64,000 nt of DNA from positions 41,001-105,000 of the forward strand of contig RPFO01000294.1 in the NCBI GenBank assembly GCA_009746045.1, read 5' to 3'. Source of the stretch: Mesostigma viride (taxonomy: Eukaryota > Streptophyta > Mesostigmatophyceae > Mesostigmatales > Mesostigmataceae). The notes beneath the pieces are model-generated. The model worked only from the letters and a program-made list of their open reading frames with translations. It was not told where the DNA came from and ran no database searches. Positions 11,801 through 20,800 of the stretch are shown here, piece after piece; position 1 is the first letter of the stretch; each line of letters opens with the position of its first letter. Position numbers and translations under genes: made by a program.

Positions 11801-14800
11801 AGCAACGGTATCCGGCCTGTACCTAGATGCTAACAAACTGGCACCAGCTTGTCAGCAAATGACCATGTTGGAAAGGAAGGTGAGAGCTGTGGTTCTTTTG
11901 CTGGCCATACTGCATAAGTGGCATTGCATTAGATAGTTGTTTCCATTGCTTTCCTTGAGCTATGTCCTTAGAATTGAGAGACTTTCCTGCTATGTGTGCA
12001 GCAAGGCAACCTGGATATGATGTGAACGCATGGCAGACGGCATGTATGATTTGCTGCCAAGTTTACAGCCAGCATTTGGATCTATTGCTTGAAGGCGTTT
12101 ACACGTACATGTGCTGAGTTCTGGGCATACAGTTTATGTGGGCATGGTAACCTTGGGTTGGAGCTTACTGTGTGCTCTCTTAGCATGTATGCCTAGAGAT
12201 CGTGTTGCTATGCCCACGCTGGCAAGATTGGCCATGCAGAGGGCAGGCGAGGGCACATGAGGTGCCAAGCCTTGTCTTCTTATCAAGTTGTGCATGCTTT
12301 CTGGCTTCTTGGATGGAAAACATCATGGCTAAGTGGCCTTATGAACAAAAAGGCCTCCTTCAGCGTATGCTAATTTTTTAGCACACGTAACCTTATAACT
12401 CAAGCTAGACTTGACCGAATGACCTGGGACTTGGACTACAGGTGTCCCCTGTTAGACGGATTTTCGCTGCGTTTCAAAGTGTTTATTTGAGGTGTTTATA
12501 AAAAGTTATTCCCGATGTCCGGTGATAAAAGGGTCGATTTGCGGGGAAACAAATCACAGTTGAAGGTTTTGCTGTTTTGTGATTTTAATAGCTCAGCAAG
12601 CTACAAACTCAGGGAACTATAAACGCTGCATTCTGTTTTGCCAACAACTGTCTGCATTGGCTGGGGCATACCCAGCCCTAATTGGCATATTTTTCTATTA
12701 ACGGCACAATATTGGCGTATATATGGGGGTAGCAACCCCAACAAGTGCATGGACAACTCACCAAACATGCTGTGTAGTGGCCCCATTCATGTTTCAGTAT
12801 CGTGCAACTGAACTTCGAGTGATAGTAGCATAGGTCAAATTTGAAGGGTTTTGGGGCGCCGCCTCCCCTTAATCGGCTGCGCACTACTGCTCCATGCCAC
12901 GGCATTGGCGGAGGGCGCGTCAGCACGCATCTTACCCTGCAACGCGTCGGTGCATCAGCACTGACTGCCACGTTGCTGTTTGCTGCACAAAATAAAGCGC
13001 AGCTTGCCCACAGCTCGCCCATTCATCGGTCTGGGCGCTGTTTCTGCTTGCTGCGCACCATTAGAACACACCGAAAAAAAAAGCATCTCCCCCTTCAACG
13101 GGCTGGCGTGCCGGTTCTACTACTTTCAGCCATATCATTTTAGTTCATAACGCTGGAGCACGCACCTCCCCCTTGAGCGGGTCCGGCACCGGCTCCGTCC
13201 GGTAGAACTCGCCGTCCGGCTTGCGCGGCGTCTCGCCACTGGCCGCCGTCAACGCCTCCACAATCGCTGCCACCGTCTTGGGCGCGTTGTCGGGCCGCAG
13301 GCAGATGTCGATCTGGGGGGGAGCGGGCCATGAGGGGAGAACAACAAGAAAGATAAGGCATTTTCTTTAGAACAGTCTTCTGAAGGCCGCAGACGGAGGT
13401 CGATCTGGAGGGGGGGGGGGAAGACGGGGAGGAGGAACAAGAACATGGGGAAGGGGGGGGGGGTGGCCCAGAAGGGGAGAAGGAATAAGAGCTGCGGAGG
13501 GGTGGGCGAGGGGACATGTGAAGGAAGGGAGGGGAAGAGAAGAATGCAACACGAGGGGAGTAATCTTACGTAGTTAACATTTCGGTGTGCGGAGTGTGTA
13601 GAGCGGGTCGTGTAAGCATGAGCGCAAACAAGCATGCCGTTCCGTCAGGACCTACCTTTATCCTCCCTTCCTTTTCCCTGCTAGCACTTCCCCATGCTGG
13701 CCCCATCCCCCGCAAAGGGGGATCTATTCTGATTTGGCACGCCGCAAATAGTGAAAACCATTTGCGCTCAGTGCCGGTCCGCGGAAAACGCGATCTGCAA
13801 ATGAATCCAGGCCGGAATCGAACTGGGGACCTCTCGCACCCACTTTTGCTGACTATAGGACGGACGTCTCCTGATCCTAAGGCGTCGCCAGCTGACACCT
13901 ACAGTCCAACCGCAAAAGTTCTCCTGTCCGGGGAGTGATGCAAGCCAGTCGGATTTGTACTAGATAAAACATTCGAGATCTGTGTGTGTAGGAGTACTAC
14001 ACACGTGTCCACTCGAGACCCGCAAAGGGGATCTATGGTAGACAAGGCACGCGCCCCACCTTGCCCTGCGGCGTGGTGATGGTCAGGACGCGCGGGCAGG
14101 GATGACACACACAACACGTAATAGAGCACAACAGTAGGACACGCCCCCCACCTTGCCCTGCGGCGTGGTGATGGTCAGGATGCGCGCGAGCGGGTGTTTG
14201 CTCCACGCACTTGCATCCATCTTGGTCTCCACCTGAAGACGGCAGAGGCCGCGTTGGGTGCGGATCGTGGGGCAGTGGCGAATGCAAGGGTATGGCCAAG
14301 GTTCGGGTACGTCAAAGGTTAGCACGTGACAACAGCCAGCAACCGCTGAATCCATCTTGGTGTCAAACTGGTGCACACAGCAGGATGCCACAATGGGTAT
14401 ATATGATGCCAGTGGGCGCAGCCGGGTACACGGTAGCACACGACTGCCGCCAGCAACAGACACGCCCATACTCGTCGCCACATGAAGGACATGCGCTGAC
14501 AGGCCCAGCCAGCCGAGGCACAAATTATAGCATTCATCGCGATCAGGAGTCGCGTTTTAGGGTCGCGTTCTAGAGTCGCATTCTAGAATCGCGTTCTGGA
14601 GTAGCAGCCTCTGGGGGAAAGCGGTGCGATACAGGCAGATGCGGGCAGGTACGGCAAGGTGCACTGGACCTCGCAACAACTTGGGGTGCCAGCACCCAAC
14701 ACCAGGTGAAATACAGGCGGGCTGGACGAATTGTTCGATCAGCATGGATGGATGGATGTGTGAGGTGGCGGATACAGGCATGGAGCGCGTCGGGCGACGC

Positions 14801-17800
14801 AGCACACAGTTAAGCACTTCAACAAAAGCACATATTGGCACTTGACACATTGGCACTTGGGCCATAGCACGGACACGTGAGCACGGGGCAGGTCCATGGC
14901 CAGACTGCAACACAGGATAGACGCGCGCGCGACAGGCAAGCAAGGTGGCGTTGCCATTGAGACTGGCTGTGAAGTTACTACTGCCATTACAGCCACGAAG
15001 CTGCCAGAGCTGGCGCATGACTACTATTATGTGATCTTGCCCACCACGATGGAGGCGCTAGAGAGCCATCTTGCCCACCGCGATGGAGGCGCTAGAGAGG
15101 CATCTTGCCCACCGCGATGGAGGCGCTAGAGAGGCATCTTGCCCACCACGATGGAGGCGCTAGAGAGGCATCTTGCCCACCGCGATGGAGGCGCTAGAGA
15201 GGCATCTTGCCCACCACGATGGAGGCGCTAGCGAGGCATCTTGCCCACCGCGATGGAGGCGCTAGCGAGGCATCTTGCCCACCGCGATGGAGGCGCTAGC
15301 GAGGCATCTTGCCCACCACGATGGAGGCGCTAGAGAGGCATCTTGCCCACCACGATGGAGGCGCTAGAGAGGCATCTTGCCCACCACGATGGAGGCGCTA
15401 GAGAGGCATCTTGCCCACCGCGATGGAGGCGCTAGAGAGGCATCTTGCCCACCACGATGGAGGCGCTAGAGAGGCGTCTTGCCCACCACGATGGAGGCGC
15501 TAGAGAGCCATCTTGCCCACCGCGATGGAGGCGCTAGAGAGGCATCTTGCCCACCGCGATGGAGGCGCTAGAGAGGCATCTTGCCCAGCGCGATGGAGGC
15601 GCTAGAGAGGCATCTTGCCCACCACGATGGAGGCGCTAGAAAGGCATCTTGCCCACCACGATGGAGGAGCTAGAGAGGCATCTTGCCCACCACGATGGAG
15701 GCGCTAGAGAGGCATCTTGCCCACCACGATGGAGGCGCTAGAGAGGCATCTTGCCCACTACGATGGAGGCGCTAGAGAGGCATCTTGCCCACCACGATGG
15801 AGGCGCTAGAGAGGCGTCTTGCCCACCACGATGGAGGCGCTAGAGAGGCATTCAGAGAATACTGTCAGGACATAGGCACTGCGGTGGCGACCGTGATGCG
15901 ATCTACAAGAATTGAAGCCGCCTTCATTAGAGACAACCCACGAGCGATAGCCAGTGCTACCCGTGACAAACTGCCAAAGAATCACGATACACTCTTCCCC
16001 GCACTGTAACACAAACACCCTTGTTTGCAACAGTACAGTCATCCCCGCGTCAAGTTACGATTCTCAAGGTTACGGCCCCGCCATAAGTTACGTTGCCCAG
16101 ATCTTGGCAGTGAATACCTGACCTTTCACAAAATATCTGGCCAGAAAAATGGACTTTGGGCGACTTGCTGCAGCTGGATCGGGATTGAGGAGAGCTGCCG
16201 ATTGCTGCATTGAAGTCCATCAGAGTAGGAGGGGGTGGGCTGCTAGCCTAATGATACCATTAAGTTACGTTCCCGCGTTAAGTTACGACGCCCAGATTTT
16301 GGCGGCGATCGTAACTTAACGTGGGGATGCCTGTACTTCCAGCCCGCCCCCCCCCCTCACCCCCGACAGCTCCTGTGGGGGTGACGCATGCCACTAATCA
16401 TGATGAAGGACAGGTGATCGGGAAGGACAGCTCATCGGGAAGGACAGGTAATCGTGGAGGACAGCTCATCGTGAAGGACAGCTAATCGTGAAGGACAGCT
16501 AATCGTGAAGGACAGGTAATTGTGGAGGACAGGTCATCGTGAAGGACAGCTCATCGGGAAGGACAGCTAATCATGAAGGACAGGTCATCGTGAAGGACAG
16601 CTCATCATGAAGAAGAACAGGCCATGACATGGTTTGTGTACGCCAGGTGTCGCAATGCGGTGCTCGCTCACCCCCAGCTTGTTGCAGGTGTTGCAGCTGA
16701 CAGGGCACCCCTCGAACATGTAGCCGGGGTTCTTGGTGCACTCGCCGGACGCCGCCCACTCGTTGCAGAGCTTGTTGTTGTCCACGCACGACTGGCAGGG
16801 GGGTCGCAGGGAGGCGTTGGTTACCCCCTTATCAGTAACTCACCCAAGTGACCGACCCATGTATGCTGATTGCCGTGAAATCAAAAGATAATGGAAAACA
16901 AAAAGACTCACAACTCATTGCCCTGAGTTGCAGGGAGGGACTGGCCGTTCCATCTTGAGTACACTACTTGAGAGCCATGGGCAGCACCAGCACAACACCT
17001 GCACAGAGAAACAACAACCACACAGGCACCAGCAAGTGCCACCCACCTTCCCACATCGCCTGTCGAATCCGTTGACTTTTTTCAGTCCCTCCACATCGGC
17101 CTAGTCCTCACAACACCATATGCATGCGCCCGATGCCCCTAAACTTGGGCTTTCTGCGCCGGTTGCACGTCCCCACCACATTCCTTCGCTGCCCCTCACA
17201 TTGGCCTTGCCTTTAACCCCCTCACATTGGCAGCACATCAACAAGCCTAGACGTGTCTTTCCCCACCCTCACATTGGGTTCACTGCACAGGTCGCAGCTC
17301 TTGGGGCAGTCGCGCCGCATCGCCACCGGCTCGCTGCCGCACTTGCCCGCCTTGGCCCTGATGGGGCAAGAGGCGTCCGCGTCCTCGCACGCCTTCTCAC
17401 GATCATCATCGCCCCCATCAGCAGTATTCACGCTCTGGGCTGCCAGCTTGCCACCAGCTGAGCCGTCATGTCCTGCTGTTTCATCACTGCCCACCTCCTC
17501 ATCTTCGCTCACGTCGCCCGGATCCGCTTCGGGCAGCTTGTTAACGCTGGCGTCCGCGTCCCCCTTTTCCCCGTCCTCGGCCCCAACTGCCTCCTCCTCG
17601 GCCTTGGTATCCTCATCGACATCAGCGCCATCGCCATCATCCCCTGACTTGTCATTGCTGATGTCATCCTCGGTCAGCTCATCCATGACATCGACCTCAC
17701 TCTCCGCCTTGCTGGCGCCGGCGCCGTCACCCCCGGAGCGCGCCGCCTTGGTGCCGAACGCACTGCTCACGCCCGCGGGTTCGTCCGAGTCATCCGCCGC

Positions 17801-20800
17801 ATTGGTGTCACCATCGTCATTACTGCTGCCATTGTTGCTGTCATCCGCCACGATGCCCGCGCTATCGCTCTCCCCCTCGTACGCGTCGATGAGGTCGTTC
17901 TGCAAAGCGGGCATGGTGCATGGTGAAACAAATCAGAAGGTTGTTGCTGCGCTTGCTTAGGGACCACTTACGCCACCCTGCGCCAAACGACAGCAGGCGA
18001 CTCCGCACCACCCATGCCTCCGCACCACCCATGACTCACCACAACCCATGCTAAGGCACATCAGACATGGGGGTGCTCCCAAGCATTAAGATACGCAATT
18101 TCCTGTCGTCCCCTTCACCACAACGCTTGTTACAGGCGGCCAGGAGACATCATCGCACGCAAACCCGACAAAGGCGGAGCCCCCACAAGCAGCATGTCCG
18201 TACGCTATGCGGCATGGCCCTGGACTGTCTTGCCTCAGCTGTGCCACCCGCATGCTGACAGGCGGACAAGCATGCACAAACGCTGCCTGCTGCACATGGC
18301 CTGCCTTTCCAGGTAGTGTGCTGCGACATGGCGCTGCTTCGACGACGGATCTTGAGCCGTGTGCACATTCATGGCTCACTGCGCTATGGGGCAACTACCC
18401 TTCAAAAGCCACCACCCCATCGCTATTTTGGCTTGCCCTCCCTAACCCCTGCCCCCATATGGTGCGCGCCCTCCCCCGTGCCATGCTGCAACCATCCGCC
18501 TCACCCCTCCCCTCCCTCACCTTGGGCGTGTCGTTCCTCACAGTGATCTTGCCTTGCCCCCACCCTCCCTCACCGTTGGCGTGCCGTGCCTCCACCCTCC
18601 CTCACCTTTGGCTTGCCCTCGCCCATGTCTGGGTCCACGCACAGCCGACAGCTGGCGGTGCACGACACCCACATGTAGCGCGGGTTCTCGTCACACTCCC
18701 CGTTGGCGGCCCAGCCCAGGCACTCGTCGTTCTCGTCCTCGCACAGCGCGTCGCCTGGCATACGCATCGCACGGTTTTAGGGGGGGTAGGGGGAGAGGGG
18801 GAGAGGGGGGCAGGAGGAGAGGAAGGTAGGGGGAGAGGGGGGCAGGAGGAGAGGGGGTAGGGGGAGAGGGGGGTAGGGGGAGAGGGGGTAGGGGGAGAGG
18901 GGGGTAGGGGAGAGGGGGGCAGGAGGAGAGAGGGAGGGGGAGAGGGGGTAGGGGAGAGGGGGTAGGGGAAAGGGGGTAGCGGGAGAGGGGGTAGGGGGAG
19001 AGGGGGTAGGGGGAGAGAGAGGGAGGGGGAGAGGGGGTTGGGGGAGAGGGAGGGAGGGGAGAGGGGGGTAGGGGGAGAGGGGGGTAGGGGGAGAGGCGGG
19101 TAGGGGGAGAGGGGTAGGGGCAGCGGGGGAGGGGGGAGGGGGTTGGGGGTGGGGGAGAGGGGGGAAAGGGGGAGGGGAGGGAGGGGAGAGGGGGAGGGTG
19201 GGGGTGGGGGAGAGGGGGGAAAGGGGGCGGGGAGGGGAGGGGGAGAGGCGAGCAGAGGGTTGAGCGTAGGGCAGCACAGGGCAGCGCTTGAGCGATGAAG
19301 ATGGGGGATGGAGTGACACAAAGGCAACATGGGGGTCGCAGCGAAGTGAGAGGAAGAGAGGAAGAGAGGAAGAGAGGAAGAGAGGAAGAGAGGAAGAGAG
19401 GAAGAGAGGAAGAGAGGAAGAGAGGAAGAGAGGAAGAGAGGAAGAGAGGAAGAGAGGAAGAGAGGAAGAGAGGAAGAGAGGAAGAGAGGACGAGAGGACG
19501 AGAGGACGAGAGGACGAGAGGACGAGAGGACGAGAGGACGAGAGGACGAGAGGACGAGAGGACGAGAGGACGAGAGGACGAGAGGACGAGAGGACGAGAG
19601 GACGAGAGGACGAGAGGACGAGAGGACGAGAGGACGAGAGGAGGAGAGGAGAGAGGACGAGAGGACGAGAGGAGGAGAGGAGGAGAGGAGGAGAGAGGAG
19701 AGGAGGAGAGGAGGAGAGGAGGAGAGGAGGAGAGGAGGAGAGGAGGAGAGGAGGAGAGGAGGAGAGGAGGAGAGGAGGAGAGGAGGAGAGGAGGAGAGGA
19801 GAGAGGAGGAGAGGAGGAGAGGAGGAGAGGAGGAGAGGAGGAGAGGAGGAGAGGAGGAGAGGAGGAGAGGAGGAGAGGAGAGAGGAGGAGAGGAGGAGAG
19901 GAGGAGAGGAGGAGAGGAGGAGAGGAGGAGAGGAGGAGAGGAGGAGAGGAGGAGAGGAGGAGAGGAGGAGAGGAGGAGAGGAGGAGAGGAGGAGAGGAGG
20001 AGAGGAGGAGAGGAGGAGAGGAGGAGAGGAGGAGAGGAGGAGAGGAGGAGAGGAGGAGAGGAGGAGAGGAGGAGAGGAGGAGAGGAGGAGAGGAGGAGAG
20101 GAGGAGAGGAGGAGAGGAGGAGAGGAGGAGAGGAGGAGAGGAGGAGAGGAGGAGAGGAGGAGAGGAGGAGAGGAGGAGAGGAGGAGAGGAGGAGAGGGAG
20201 GAGGAGGAGGAGAGGAGGAGAGGAGGAGGAGGAGGAGAGAGGAGAGAGGAGAGGAGGAGAGGAGGAGAGGAGGAGAGGAGGAGAGGAGGAGAGGAGGAGA
20301 GGAGGAGAGGAGGAGAGGAAGAGAGGAAGAGAGGAAGAGAGGATGAGAGGAAGAGAGGAAGAGAGGACGAGAGGAAGAGAGGATGAGAGGATGAGAGGAT
20401 GAGAGGAAGAGAGGAAGAGAGGAAGAGAGGAAGAGAGGAAGAGAGGAAGAGAGGAAGAGAGGAAGAGAGGAAGAGAGGAAGAGAGGAAGAGAGGAAGAGA
20501 GGAAGAGAGGAAGAGAGGAAGAGAGGAAGAGAGGAAGAGAGGAAGAGAGGAAGAGAGGAAGAGAGGAAGAGAGGAAGAGAGGAAGAGAGGAAGAGAGGAA
20601 GAGAGGAAGAGAGGAAGAGAGGAAGAGAAGCAGAGAACGAGCGAGATGAAAAGAAAAAGGAAGGCGGGAGCAGGCTAGGGGTGGGGCCAGGGGGGGGCAG
20701 ATGCCAGGGGGTGCATCTCAAAGTCAAGTTGTTCCAAGGATCGCCCCGCGTACACCCTTGCTTAGGCACTGGCATTCCGTAGTCCTTGCGCACAAGTGTG

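Noticed and set aside
15036-15850. CRISPR array
   Set aside because: 35-bp repeats are directly contiguous with no spacers and lie in a eukaryotic intron.
18691-20793. Arg/Glu- and Ser/Pro/Leu-rich frames up to 700 codons
   Set aside because: Products of the polypurine array in an intron; no splice or domain support.
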